34,124 nucleotides of DNA from an uncultured Bacteroides sp. (lineage in GTDB: Bacteria; Bacteroidota; Bacteroidia; Bacteroidales; Bacteroidaceae). Shown in pieces: positions 1-9,201 of the stretch. Both the position numbers and the translations under genes were made by a program. Location: contig CAMWGU010000029.1 of NCBI GenBank assembly GCA_947173895.1, positions 1 to 34,124 of the forward strand, given 5' to 3'. Below the pieces are notes generated by a model. It saw only the letters and a list, made by a program, of their open reading frames with translations. It had not been told where the DNA came from and ran no database searches. Within the stretch, counting starts at the first letter, position 1, and each line of letters opens with the position of its first letter.

Positions 1-147
1 TTCATCGGCACGCAAAGGCAGCATGGTGTGAAACCGCCAAAGGTATGTGAAAGGATGAAAGGAAAAGCAGAATCACATCAATGTTGTATCCTGTGTGAAG
101 GAGCAACTATGCAAATTCACCAAAGGCAGGCTACTTGCGGCAAGAGG

Positions 148-1815
148 TCAGACCTCCCACACCCGGCACGCTTTTCCGGCCGCAATGTAAACCACATATT
201 TACGCATACGGTAAGCCGGGAAGCGGCTGTTGATGTCGGCCGCATACGCACTGACCTGCTCCACATCTTTCCCGTGGGGAACGTCCAATGCCTCCACCTG
301 CGCGGCCTCATGCGCTTTATAGTACTTGAATTCCACCACACGACAGTCGTTATGCCAGGAGGTATGGAGGAATGCCGATCAACACCAGGTCGGCCCGCCC
401 GGAAGGAAGATTCTGCTCGATGGCAAACGTGTAGCAGTTACTCAGGTAGCGGCTGCACAACTTGAAGAACGAACAACGGATGAAGTTTTCATTTACCTTG
501 TCGAACACTTGGGCTGGGAACTGGCCCAGATAGGCTTCAAAGTAGTTCATGACAAGAGGCTCCAGTTTCCGGTCGCCTGCAACAAACTGCTCATATACGG
601 GCACATAATGCCGTGCCTCACCGTTTATCAGATTGAGTTCATTGAAATAATCCATAAAGATGCTGCGCATGGTCAGGTTGGGGAACGACATCTTAAAACT
701 GTTTTTCAGGGTTGTCATACCCAAATAGTACAGGCTGATGGGATAGAACTGCTTTTCGAAGAACTTTTTCTTGTTAAACTTGCTACGCAAGTCGGGAACC
801 GAATAAATCAACTCATCGTCCATCAAGAGCGCGTCCAGCATTTCCTGTGCGTTTTCCAACGTCTGGGTCAGGCGGCGGATCCAGCCAATATCGGTACGCA
901 GGTTCTCATCAATCATTTCCTGGGGAATGCCGCCAGTCTCGGCGTAGTTCTTCAGGAAATAGCTCAATATGGTGGAATTGAACAAGGGACGGGCATCGGG
1001 CAAGAAGCGATAGCCGTCATAATTGCTGAGGACGAGTGTCCAGATTTCATCAAAGTTGTCTCCGCCATCGCCATATTTGCGCAGCACATAGCGCAGATAA
1101 GCGGCGACCTCATCGTGGTTGAATCCCAGCATTTCGACAAAGTTCGGCTTCAAGGTCAGTATTTCGGCTATGTTGTAACCGCTGGTCAGGTCGTCCATCG
1201 TCACCGGAAGCACGCCGGTACAGAAACAGGTGCGCACGCTTCCTTCGTCCACTCCCTTCTTGATGGTCTTGAAGAAACCGCGCAGGAAACTGTCGCCCGT
1301 GGTCACTTCTTCGTACAAAGGGTCTTTGAAAGCGGTGAGCAACTGGTTGGTGAAGTTGTCGTATTCATCAATCAGAATGTAAAGCTGGGGAAGCCCCCCC
1401 TGCCTTGATGCGCGTCATCACATCATCCAGCATGGAAGCCGCATTGCGGTCGTCGTTGAAGTTGAAATCGTCAAAATAGCGTGTTCTTGTTGCGCACCAG
1501 TTCATATATGGGACGGCAAGCCATATTATTGAAATTCCGCTCCAGCCCGGCAAGGTTATCGCTCATGACCATCACCGAGAAGTTGAAACGAAGTACCATG
1601 TATTGGTTGTGTTCGCCGGTGGGATGGCTGCCGATGTAAGTTCCCCCGTAGAGCGAACCGAACCTGCCTGCCTCATTGATATCGTAATAATAGGCCAATG
1701 TGGAGACCAACAGGCTTTTCCCGAAACGGCGGGGACGCAGGAACACCGGTGCCTTGTAGTGTTCCAGCTCAGGGATGAACCGAGTCTTGTCCACATAATA
1801 AATACATCTGTTTTT
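148..1815 (-). pseudogene. Decayed AAA-ATPase-like / PD-(D/E)XK family gene
   Basis: Remnant of the large Bacteroidetes family with an N-terminal AAA-ATPase-like domain and a C-terminal PD-(D/E)XK nuclease-like domain. Reading on the minus strand, YYVDKT and the P-loop-like region LRPRRFGKSLL lie near 1720-1800, the Walker B-like LYILIDEYDNF near 1340-1390, and the nuclease-like VVEFKYYK near 320-340. The pieces sit in different frames: breaks are visible near 1483, at a run of seven C (plus strand) at 1394-1400, and near 352. The 5' end is also gone: a stop codon at 1816-1818 precedes the conserved YYVDKT, and the roughly 20 residues that normally come first are missing. The gene ends at 148-150. 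Several lesions make sequencing error alone an unlikely explanation. The biological role of the family is unclear. Confidence 0.85.
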
Positions 1816-1841
1816 TTATTTCACTTTACACGTTCTCTATA

Positions 1842-2957
1842 TCAGAGGCCGGGATAGGCCGGGTTATCATGAGGGACAATGGCTATACACTCCATCTCTA
1901 TCAACCACGCCGGACGGCACACAGGGGCATGGACATAATGCAGGGGCACGCCGGGCATCTTGCCGGCCAGCAGCGGACGCACCACCGGATAGTCGGAAGC
2001 ATCGCGCAGATAGACCGTAGCCTGAGCCAGGTCGCAAGCATGCGCGCCTCCCTCTTCCAGCAACTTCTCCACATTTTCCCACATGCGCAACGCCTGGCGC
2101 TCCACATCGCCCACATGCACCACTTTCCCTTCATGGTCTATGCTGGCAGTTCCGCTGATATACAATTGCTTGCGGTCGCCATATTCCACAGCTACTCCCC
2201 GTTCGAAGGCCACACCATAGACATGGGTGGGGCTCAAGTGGGTAAGCGCATGCAGATAACTCACCTGCTCCTCGCGAAGACCGCCCACCGCGTATGCATC
2301 CATCGATACCTTGACACGGGCCGAGGCTTGGCGTCCCTGAATGCCTGTACTGGCTATATAATGAGTCTCCGGGACCAGCCCCCAACGACCGAAGCAATCG
2401 TTGCGCGCCTTGACCATGCCTGCATAGTTCACATCGATATCGTACACATAGAGCCAGGTGCGCAGGCAATGCCGCGCCACATCCATGAAGTGGCGGCCCA
2501 GCTCCTCCTGGTAGGCCATGAACAGGCGCAAGGCCTGTTCCTCCGAATCGCCTTCCGGGACATACCGGCCGGTCCACCAATGATGGACATAGTGGCTGTC
2601 TGGCTCTCCCTTCTGAAGGTATAGCCAAAGGGCAACCTTGCTCCCGTCCAAAGGAGGCTGCTGGACAACGGACAACGCACAGGGGCTTCCCTCCTCTATC
2701 CGGTACAACACTTCAGACTGATTGACGGCATCGCTCAGGAAATAACGCTTCAGCACGGGACGGCTTCCGGACACTTCCTGTTCATTCATAAACAAACCGA
2801 CCGCCGCCGACAGTTCTTCCAGCTGGCGGGAGTAGGGCAAAGAAGTATCGACCACATGAGCACAGGCATGTATCTCCTCCACTCCGCCACCCGTACCGAA
2901 AAAGGATACATCCAGGCGGACAGGATGCGAAGGGTAATCATATCTTTTTGTCTTCAT
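1842..2957 (-). CDS. Rid (YjgF/YER057c/UK114) superfamily protein, chorismatase-like layout
   Basis: A 371-residue protein without signal peptide. The C-terminal third (about residues 235-365) resembles the RidA fold: the stretches YISGTASID, DVERQALRMWENVEKLL and DLAQATVYLRD follow the usual Rid order. The N-terminal part holds a THYIASTGIQGR stretch near residue 205. A long N-terminal region followed by a Rid-like domain is the layout of chorismatases of the FkbO/Hyg5/XanB2 type, but I cannot show the active-site residues, so the substrate is unknown. It is transcribed divergently from the DUF6057-like/haem-lipoprotein pair, 176 bp away, with its own TATATTTG element on the minus strand. 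Standard annotation would probably say RidA family protein or translation initiation inhibitor. Family assignment is fairly safe; the chorismatase comparison is inference. Confidence 0.75.
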   Translation of the reverse strand: MKTKRYDYPSHPVRLDVSFFGTGGGVEEIHACAHVVDTSLPYSRQLEELSAAVGLFMNEQEVSGSRPVLKRYFLSDAVNQSEVLYRIEEGSPCALSVVQQPPLDGSKVALWLYLQKGEPDSHYVHHWWTGRYVPEGDSEEQALRLFMAYQEELGRHFMDVARHCLRTWLYVYDIDVNYAGMVKARNDCFGRWGLVPETHYIASTGIQGRQASARVKVSMDAYAVGGLREEQVSYLHALTHLSPTHVYGVAFERGVAVEYGDRKQLYISGTASIDHEGKVVHVGDVERQALRMWENVEKLLEEGGAHACDLAQATVYLRDASDYPVVRPLLAGKMPGVPLHYVHAPVCRPAWLIEMECIAIVPHDNPAYPGL

Positions 2958-2987
2958 AGTTTAAGCAATCTGATGGTATAGTTTCGG

Positions 2988-2995
2988 CAAATATA
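2988..2995 (-). promoter_or_regulatory. -7 promoter element for the Rid-family gene
   Basis: Reads TATATTTG on the minus strand, a match to the Bacteroides -7 consensus TAnnTTTG, 30 bases before the ATG at 2957. I see no convincing -33 element. Confidence 0.5.
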
Positions 2996-3093
2996 CGGAA
3001 TTAAAATGAAACATACCGAGCCGGGAATGGCAAGTTGAACAAATAATACCAATAGTTGACAAAATTATATTACCCCGTCCGCACGTTTTTTCC

Positions 3094-3101
3094 TACCTTT
3101 G
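3094..3101 (+). promoter_or_regulatory. -7 promoter element for the DUF6057-like/lipoprotein pair
   Basis: TACCTTTG matches TAnnTTTG and lies 32 bases before the ATG at 3134. No clear -33 element was found. Confidence 0.5.
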
Positions 3102-3133
3102 CCCATAGATAAGAACCAGATGAAGAAAGAACC

Positions 3134-4714
3134 ATGACAAGACACACTTACAGATACCTGCTTCCGGCGATGGCAATAAGCGCGACAGCCTGTTTCCTGT
3201 TTTTCCGCTATGCCTACCCATACCATCTCCTCCATCGGGAACAGATGCTCCTGTTCACCTACACAGCCGGACAATGGGCTGATTACTTCGTCCATCCTGC
3301 GCCCTTGGCCTGCCTGGGAGGCGATTTCCTGACCCAGTTCTTCCGGTTACCCGATGTGGGGGCAGCCATCGTTGCACTGGCCATGACACTGGCTGGAACA
3401 TTAGTTTATTCCGCCTGCCGCAAATGGACAGGCAGTCGGACAGCCACCGCCGTAGCCCTCTTGGCCTTTGCATGGGAAAGTATGCGTTTCTGCCAAATCA
3501 GTTACCCGCTTTCGGGTACCGTTGCACTCATCGGCTCACTGGCGCTGTTCCTGTGGGTGGACCGACTAAAGGGAAAACGGATGTTCGCCATCGGAAGCAT
3601 AGCCGGCATCCCGGTGTGTTACGCCCTGTTCGGTTACGGCATGTTTGTCTTCGCCTTGCTTGCCGTCCTTTCCGCCCTGACGCGGAAGAGACACCTGGCA
3701 GGAGCCTGCGGAATGGCAGCCGTAGCCCTGACCCTGCCCTACATGGCAGCCGGCACATACCTGATTATGCCCGCACAGGCGTATTCCTTTCCCGCCACTT
3801 CATGGTATGAAGCACCCGACTGGGAAGACGAACGCATATTGGGGCTGAACACCGAGGAGTATGCGGAGAACTTCGACAAGATAGGAGAACTAATCAACAA
3901 AGGCAACCCGGCAAACGCCGTATCCGTGTGCTATAACCTGGCAAACGCCATGCAGGGCAAACTGCCCGAAAGACTGATGGGCTACTACCAGCCGGCGGCA
4001 CTGGGACTGTTCATGCCTGTGAACGAGAATTCCACCTACCTTTCCACCCAGCTGGCAGGCGAAGTGTGGTTCCAGCTGGGCGACATGACCCTGGCAGAAC
4101 ATGCCGCCATACTGAGCATGATATTCTCGCCACAGCACAAAAACGTGCGCATGGTGAAGCGGCTGGCGGAAATCAACCTGATAACCGGCGACGAAGAAGC
4201 GGCACGGAAATACCTGAGGATACTTTCGAAAACCTTGTTCTACAAGCAATGGGCGGAAGACCGCACGCCGGGAAAAGAAAGCGAAAAAGTGAAGCAATGG
4301 CTGGAACGGAAACGGGCCTGCCTGCCGGCAAAAGATACGTTGCGCCTCTCATCTACTGACGTAGCGAAATCGCTCCACCTTCTGCTGGAAGCCAACCCGG
4401 ACAACCGAATGGCACGGGACTACCTGCTCTGCTTCGACCTACTGATGAAGGATCTTCCCGCCTTCCTGAAAGACTACGAACGATATCACACCGGAGCACC
4501 CGGAAGACTGTATGCCGAAGCGTTGCTGATACACCTGTACCAGAAACGGGCCACCGGCGAGGAGACCAAGGCACGGGGCATACACCCAGCCGTGATAAAG
4601 GACTTCAACGAATACAACCGGTTGCATGCGCAAGGACAAGGCAACCCGGCCGTGCTGGAAAACAAATTCGGCAGGACGTATTGGTTCTATTACCAGTTTG
4701 CACAATTCAACTAA
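3134..4714 (+). CDS. DUF6057-like membrane protein with C-terminal helical repeats
   Basis: A 526-residue protein. The N-terminal 210 residues are strongly hydrophobic, with about six predicted membrane segments (roughly 8-25, 75-95, 103-118, 124-142, 150-183 and 186-212). The remainder is soluble and alpha-helical, with TPR-like spacing (for example AEHAAILSMIF and INLITGDEEAARKYLRILS), which suggests a protein-interaction domain outside the membrane. This is the layout I associate with the Bacteroidales DUF6057 family; no biochemical function is known to me. The next gene begins 10 bases after the stop, so the pair is almost certainly one operon. It may assist or anchor the haem-containing lipoprotein downstream; that is inference from position only. 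Confidence 0.75.
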   Translation: MTRHTYRYLLPAMAISATACFLFFRYAYPYHLLHREQMLLFTYTAGQWADYFVHPAPLACLGGDFLTQFFRLPDVGAAIVALAMTLAGTLVYSACRKWTGSRTATAVALLAFAWESMRFCQISYPLSGTVALIGSLALFLWVDRLKGKRMFAIGSIAGIPVCYALFGYGMFVFALLAVLSALTRKRHLAGACGMAAVALTLPYMAAGTYLIMPAQAYSFPATSWYEAPDWEDERILGLNTEEYAENFDKIGELINKGNPANAVSVCYNLANAMQGKLPERLMGYYQPAALGLFMPVNENSTYLSTQLAGEVWFQLGDMTLAEHAAILSMIFSPQHKNVRMVKRLAEINLITGDEEAARKYLRILSKTLFYKQWAEDRTPGKESEKVKQWLERKRACLPAKDTLRLSSTDVAKSLHLLLEANPDNRMARDYLLCFDLLMKDLPAFLKDYERYHTGAPGRLYAEALLIHLYQKRATGEETKARGIHPAVIKDFNEYNRLHAQGQGNPAVLENKFGRTYWFYYQFAQFN

Positions 4715-4724
4715 TGTATTGACC

Positions 4725-6173
4725 ATGAACAAAAGTTATTTATTCCTTATCTGCCTGATGGCCGGCCTGACCGCCTGCACGCCCCGGCCCCAAAAGGTGA
4801 CAAAGGTGACAGAAGCGGCACCTGTATGGCCCGATTACACCGACATCACTATACCTTATAATATAGCACCCCTGAACTTCATGATAGAAGGAGCGGAAGG
4901 AATGCAAGTCACAATCTGTGGAGACACCGACAGCCTGCAAGTATCGGGAAGGAACAAAGCCTGCTTCCCGACAAGCAAATGGAGGAAACTGCTACAGAAA
5001 CAAAAAGGAAAGACTATGCGGGTACGCATCACGGCACGGATGGAAGGCAGGTGGCTGGCATACCCCGACATCCGGTGGCAGGTGGCGGAAGAGCACATAG
5101 ACAGCTACCTGAGCTACCGCCTCATCGAACCGGGCTATGAAGTGTGGAACGAACTGCAACTGTGCGAAAGAAACCTGGAGAACTTCGACGAAAAGGTGAT
5201 AGCCGACAACAGACTGACCGGAGGAAACTGCATGAACTGCCATACGTATGGAGGCCAAAGCGGGCAACTCTCGATGTTCCATCTGAGAGGGAAAGGCGGC
5301 GGAACCTTGCTCAACCGCAACGGAGAACTGCGCAAACTGAACCTGAAGAACGACTCGATGGTATCGGCTGCCGTCTATGGAGATTTCCACCCGTCGGGAC
5401 GGTATGCCGTGTTCTCGTCCAACATCATCATACCTGCTTTCCACGCCCAAGGGAGCAAGAGGCTGGAAGTGTATGACACCGCATCGGACCTGACCGTGGC
5501 CGACCTGGAACAAAACCGGATGCTCCTTTCACCGCTCACCAGCAACAAGAAAGTGCTGGAGACTTTCCCCACGTTCTCGGCAGACGGCAAATGGATTTAC
5601 TATTGTTCGGCACCACAGACGGCACTGCCGGACAGCATCGGCAAGTTGCGCTATTCGCTGTGCCGCATCGGCTTCGATACCAAAAGCGGGAAGTGGGGAG
5701 AACATGCCGACACCTTGTGGAACGCACGCACCCGAAAAGGTTCGGTATGCTTCCCTAAAGCATCACCCGACGGGAAATACCTGCTGCTGACCATAGCCGA
5801 CTATGGCACCTTCCCTATCTGGCACCAGGAAACCGACCTGTATATGCTGGAGCTGGCTACGGGAACCATCGAGGCATGCAAGGAGGTGAACTCCGACCGC
5901 TCGGACACCTACCACAGCTGGTCGTCGAACAGCCGCTGGTTTGCCTTTGCCAGCAAGCGTGGCGATGGGCAATACGGGAAGCCTTATTTTGCCTATGTAG
6001 ATAAAGAAGGCAAGGCACACAAACCATTCGTACTGCCACAGAAAGATCCGGAACATTATTTCTTCACATTCAAGTCGTATAACATTCCGGAACTGTCGGA
6101 CAGCCCGCTGCCCTTCGATGCCATCAAGGTCAAGCAAGTATATGAACAGGTAGCGGCCGAACCGTTTAAATAA
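4725..6173 (+). CDS. Lipoprotein with a CxxCH haem motif and TolB-like (PD40) repeats
   Basis: The reading frame is open further upstream, but the ATG at 4725 is preferred: it gives a clean lipoprotein signal (basic start, hydrophobic core, lipobox LTAC with Cys18) and sits 10 bases after the previous stop. The 482-residue product has an N-terminal beta-rich region, then CMNCH at residues 169-173, the classical haem c attachment motif, set in a glycine-rich stretch. The C-terminal half shows repeated WD40/PD40-like blades such as HPSGRYAVFSSN, FSADGKWIYYCS and SPDGKYLLLTIADYG. Proteins of this type in Bacteroidales are often labelled cytochrome c biosynthesis or TolB-like proteins. I infer a membrane-anchored periplasmic or surface beta-propeller carrying one haem; the axial ligand and redox partner are unknown. 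Its last 8 bases overlap the end of the convergent AraC gene. Confidence 0.8.
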   Translation: MNKSYLFLICLMAGLTACTPRPQKVTKVTEAAPVWPDYTDITIPYNIAPLNFMIEGAEGMQVTICGDTDSLQVSGRNKACFPTSKWRKLLQKQKGKTMRVRITARMEGRWLAYPDIRWQVAEEHIDSYLSYRLIEPGYEVWNELQLCERNLENFDEKVIADNRLTGGNCMNCHTYGGQSGQLSMFHLRGKGGGTLLNRNGELRKLNLKNDSMVSAAVYGDFHPSGRYAVFSSNIIIPAFHAQGSKRLEVYDTASDLTVADLEQNRMLLSPLTSNKKVLETFPTFSADGKWIYYCSAPQTALPDSIGKLRYSLCRIGFDTKSGKWGEHADTLWNARTRKGSVCFPKASPDGKYLLLTIADYGTFPIWHQETDLYMLELATGTIEACKEVNSDRSDTYHSWSSNSRWFAFASKRGDGQYGKPYFAYVDKEGKAHKPFVLPQKDPEHYFFTFKSYNIPELSDSPLPFDAIKVKQVYEQVAAEPFK

Positions 6174-7056
6174 TCATCTTGTTCTTACGGTAGTTGTCCC
6201 TGAACTCACGCGGAGTAAGCCCTTTCTTCTTCTTGAAGATACGGTTGAAATTGGACAAGTTATTGAAACCGCAGTCATACCCTATCTCGGCTATCGACAA
6301 GGAAGTGTCGATAAGAGCACGCGAAGCGGCCCCCACACGGATGTCGGTCAGGAAATCGACAAAGCTCTTTGAGGTATGCTGCTTGATCATGCGGCAGAAG
6401 GAAGCCTCACTCATGCTGACCAGGGCTGCCATATCGGCTAAACGGATTACTTCCGGATAGTGCCGGTTCAGGTATTCGGTAATCTTGTTCAGTTTGTCAT
6501 TGCTGTATTCCTTGGAGGCCTTACTGGCGGCAAACTGCCCTGTAGATAATGAACGCATCCCCTTATCGACCGACAATTCGTGCAGAATCACAATCAGTTT
6601 GATCAATGAATAGAAGCTATCATTCTCGCACGACAAGGTTTTCAGCAACGGACGAACCTTGGCAATGGTCTCTCGGCTGAACGCCACTCCCTTGTACGCA
6701 CGCTGGAAAAGCTGTCGGATGCTGATCATCTGATTCTTGTTCAGAAATGTATCGGAGAACAAATCCGGATGAAACTGGATGGTGATTTCGTGGATGTTCT
6801 GCGATGTATTGTTATGGTCCATCCAAGCATGTTCCAACTGGGGGTTGGCCACCAACACCAGTTCTTCTTCCTCTATCTCTTCGATTGAGTCGCCCACAAT
6901 ACGTTGGGCACCTTTAGCATTTTCAATATAGTTCAATTCATACTCCGGATGGATATGAATGGGGAAGTTGAAGTTGGACTTCTGTCGCTCTATCAGAATA
7001 AAACAGTCCTTGGACGATAAAGGAGATACCTCCTTAAGCAATTTAACCTGTATCAT
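6166..7056 (-). CDS. AraC-family transcriptional regulator
   Basis: A 296-residue protein with an N-terminal cupin-like sensing half (HIHPEYELNYIENAKG near residues 36-51, and the LEHAWMDH region) and a C-terminal double helix-turn-helix (about residues 190-290). The latter has LADMAALVSMSEASFCRMIK as first helix pair and SIAEIGYDCGFNNLSNFNRIFKKKKG leading to LTPREFRDNYRK as the family signature. It lies 54 bases after proC in the same direction and may be read from the same transcript. Its end overlaps the convergent lipoprotein gene by 8 bases. AraC regulators of this form commonly respond to a small molecule such as a sugar; the ligand cannot be read from the sequence. A role at the arginine operon is possible from position but unsupported otherwise. 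Confidence 0.9.
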   Translation of the reverse strand: MIQVKLLKEVSPLSSKDCFILIERQKSNFNFPIHIHPEYELNYIENAKGAQRIVGDSIEEIEEEELVLVANPQLEHAWMDHNNTSQNIHEITIQFHPDLFSDTFLNKNQMISIRQLFQRAYKGVAFSRETIAKVRPLLKTLSCENDSFYSLIKLIVILHELSVDKGMRSLSTGQFAASKASKEYSNDKLNKITEYLNRHYPEVIRLADMAALVSMSEASFCRMIKQHTSKSFVDFLTDIRVGAASRALIDTSLSIAEIGYDCGFNNLSNFNRIFKKKKGLTPREFRDNYRKNKMII

Positions 7057-7110
7057 GTCGTGATTTTTATTCGTTGCATATCCATACTGATTCCCTCTAT
7101 CTTTTTTCTC

Positions 7111-7884
7111 CTATTTCAGACAGGCCTTCATCGCTTTTATCACCGCTGAGCCAAAGCCTTCATGATCCAACTCGTTAACTCCCTTGATAGTCATACCGCC
7201 AGGAGTACATACCTTGTCTATCTCTACACTGGGATGGGTATCGCCGTTCAATATCAACGAAGCGGCTCCTTTTACCGACTGTGCCACCATCTTTTGTGCG
7301 TCTTTCGGGTAAATGCCCAATTCGATACCTGCCTGCATAGCTGCCTGGATATATTTCAGCACGTAGGCAATGCCACACGAAGTCAAGGCTGTAGTAGCAG
7401 CCATCTGGCTTTCGGGAATCAGTATAGCCATTCCCAATTCATTAAAGAGATCGAGCATCAGCCTCTCTTGTTCCTTGTCGGCATTCCGGGAAGACAACAA
7501 AGTCATACTCTCCAGCTGAGAAATGGCTGTATTAGGGATCAGGCGAAAAAGGGTCTGTTCCGGCCCCACACTCTTCACCAACTGTTCAAAGGTGACACTG
7601 GCCGCCACAGAAGCCACAATCTGCCGAAGATCCAGACGAAGTGCACCCAATACCTGATCCACCAACCATGGTTTCACGGCCAGTATCACAATATCGGCAT
7701 TCTTTACCGCTACGGAATTGTCTGTCGTCACGTTCATTTCCGGATAGTCTGCCTGTAGGGCATCCAGTTTACCGGTAGATGGATTGGACACTATAATATC
7801 AGCGGCCCGAACTAAAGTTCCTTGGGCAAGCCCACGTGCAATGGCCCCTCCCATGTTTCCCGCACCAATAATTGCTATTTTCAT
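7111..7884 (-). CDS. proC: Pyrroline-5-carboxylate reductase
   Basis: Makes L-proline from 1-pyrroline-5-carboxylate using NAD(P)H, in the cytoplasm. The 257 residues are normal for the family. The N-terminus MKIAIIGAGNMGGAIARGL carries the GxGxxG dinucleotide-binding loop, and the C-terminal part holds the ProC signature (VCTPGGMTIKGVNELDHEGF near residues 225-244) in the helical dimerisation domain. It follows the arginine operon but is separated from argD by a strong hairpin and has its own TACTTTTG element, so it is probably transcribed on its own or with the downstream AraC gene. Grouping with arginine genes fits the shared glutamate-derived chemistry of proline and ornithine. Confidence 0.96.
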   Translation of the reverse strand: MKIAIIGAGNMGGAIARGLAQGTLVRAADIIVSNPSTGKLDALQADYPEMNVTTDNSVAVKNADIVILAVKPWLVDQVLGALRLDLRQIVASVAASVTFEQLVKSVGPEQTLFRLIPNTAISQLESMTLLSSRNADKEQERLMLDLFNELGMAILIPESQMAATTALTSCGIAYVLKYIQAAMQAGIELGIYPKDAQKMVAQSVKGAASLILNGDTHPSVEIDKVCTPGGMTIKGVNELDHEGFGSAVIKAMKACLK

Positions 7885-7910
7885 ATATTAAATCTTAAAT
7901 ACAATACTCA

Positions 7911-7918
7911 CAAAAGTA
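7911..7918 (-). promoter_or_regulatory. -7 promoter element for proC
   Basis: TACTTTTG on the minus strand, 26 bases before the proC ATG at 7884. It lies just past the arginine-operon hairpin, consistent with a separate start. Confidence 0.45.
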
Positions 7919-7976
7919 TATAAAATTTGCGAGACTTCATCGCTGTGGAAAAAAGAAACAGAAGTTTCTTCAAAAG

Positions 7977-8025
7977 CAAAGTCTTATCGGGGAGAACCGC
8001 ACCGGTTCCTCCCGACAAGACTTTG
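7977..8025 (-). terminator. Large hairpin ending the arginine operon
   Basis: Left arm 7977-7998 and right arm 8004-8025 pair over about 22 bases with three mismatched or wobble positions and a five-base loop. It begins 36 bases after the argD stop. On the minus strand it is followed by a short T-rich stretch (gcttttg) rather than a long T tract, so it is either an intrinsic terminator or an RNA-stabilising 3' hairpin. Confidence 0.65.
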
Positions 8026-8061
8026 TATCGCTATATAGATTGCTATTTCGGAACTTACCGT

Positions 8062-9201
8062 TTATGACAATACGCTACGGAAACGCTTGATGAACTCATC
8101 CGCTTCGGCCATTGTGAGACACAAAGGAGGAAGCAAACGAATGACATGAGTACCACTGACACCGGTAAACACATGTTGTTCGAACAACAGACGCTGACGC
8201 AACTCCTTAACCGGCTCGGCAAACTCCATACCGATCATCAGACCTTCTCCGCGTATCTCTTTGATTTGCGAAAACTGCTTCAACTCCTTCAGCAGATGGG
8301 CGCCCACGCGAGCCGCATTCTCTACCAAGCCCTCGTTCTTCATCACATCGAGCACCGCAATAGCAGCCGCACAAGCCAAATGGTTACCGCCAAACGTAGT
8401 TCCCAGCTGGCCATACACCGGCCTAAACTTCGGACTGATCAGTACACCGGCCATCGGGAAACCGTTTCCAATGCCTTTGGCCACCGTGATCAGGTCGGGA
8501 CGGATACCGGCATACTGATGGGCAAAGAATTTGCCACTACGCCCATAACCTGATTGAATTTCATCCAGCACAAGAATCGTATCCGTTTCTTCACAAGCCT
8601 TGCTCAATTCCTTCAGAAAATCCGCTTCGGGAACCTGAATGCCTCCTACTCCCTGGATGCCTTCGATAATCACCGCGCAGACATCGCCTTTAGCCAGTTC
8701 CGCCCTAACGGCTTCGATGTCGTTCAAGGGCAGATAAGTCACATGACCGTTATTATTGATCGGAGCAATGATTTTCGGGTTATGGGTCACTTCCACTGCC
8801 AACGAAGTGCGGCCATGAAACGCCTTGTTGAAAGAAAGCACACGCCTGCGACCATTATAAAATGAAGCCAGCTTCAGCGCGTTCTCATTTGCCTCGGCCC
8901 CACTGTTGATCAGGAACAACTGGTAGTCGTCATAGCCTGAAAGCTCGCCCAGCCGGTCGGCCACCTGCTGTTGCAGTTTGTTTATCACCGAGTTGGAATA
9001 AAATCCCAGCTGTGCCACTTGGCTGTTTATCATCTTCACATAGTGAGGGTGTGCATGCCCGATGGAGATAACTGCATGACCACCATATAAATCAAGGTAT
9101 TCCGTACCTTTATCATCCCACACATGGCAACCTTTCCCTTTGACAATGTTGATGTCAAAAAGAGGATATACATCGAATAATTTCATAAGTTCTTCTTTCA
9201 T
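8062..9201 (-). CDS. argD: N-acetyl/N-succinylornithine aminotransferase (class III, PLP)
   Basis: Interconverts the N-acylated glutamate semialdehyde and N-acylornithine with glutamate as amino donor, in arginine synthesis. The 379 residues show the class III fold: GGHAVISIGHAHP near residue 40, SGAEANENALKLA near 100, VLDEIQSGYGRSG with Asp213, and the PLP lysine Lys242 in AKGIGNG. In Bacteroides the pathway is known to use succinylated rather than acetylated intermediates, so N-succinylornithine is the likely substrate; I cannot tell from this protein alone. Its ATG overlaps the argC stop by one base (TAATG), pointing to translational coupling. It is the last gene of the operon before the hairpin at 7977-8025. 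An alternative start at Met6 is possible. Confidence 0.95.
   Translation of the reverse strand: MKEELMKLFDVYPLFDINIVKGKGCHVWDDKGTEYLDLYGGHAVISIGHAHPHYVKMINSQVAQLGFYSNSVINKLQQQVADRLGELSGYDDYQLFLINSGAEANENALKLASFYNGRRRVLSFNKAFHGRTSLAVEVTHNPKIIAPINNNGHVTYLPLNDIEAVRAELAKGDVCAVIIEGIQGVGGIQVPEADFLKELSKACEETDTILVLDEIQSGYGRSGKFFAHQYAGIRPDLITVAKGIGNGFPMAGVLISPKFRPVYGQLGTTFGGNHLACAAAIAVLDVMKNEGLVENAARVGAHLLKELKQFSQIKEIRGEGLMIGMEFAEPVKELRQRLLFEQHVFTGVSGTHVIRLLPPLCLTMAEADEFIKRFRSVLS

Noticed and set aside
326..1408. Long open frame on the plus strand across the left end (360 codons)
   Set aside because: It lies antisense to the recognisable AAA/PD-(D/E)XK remnant, has no family resemblance, and its composition is that of a shadow frame.
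4626..4724. Upstream in-frame ATG for the haem lipoprotein
   Set aside because: It lies inside the preceding gene and would bury the lipoprotein signal sequence that starts at 4725.
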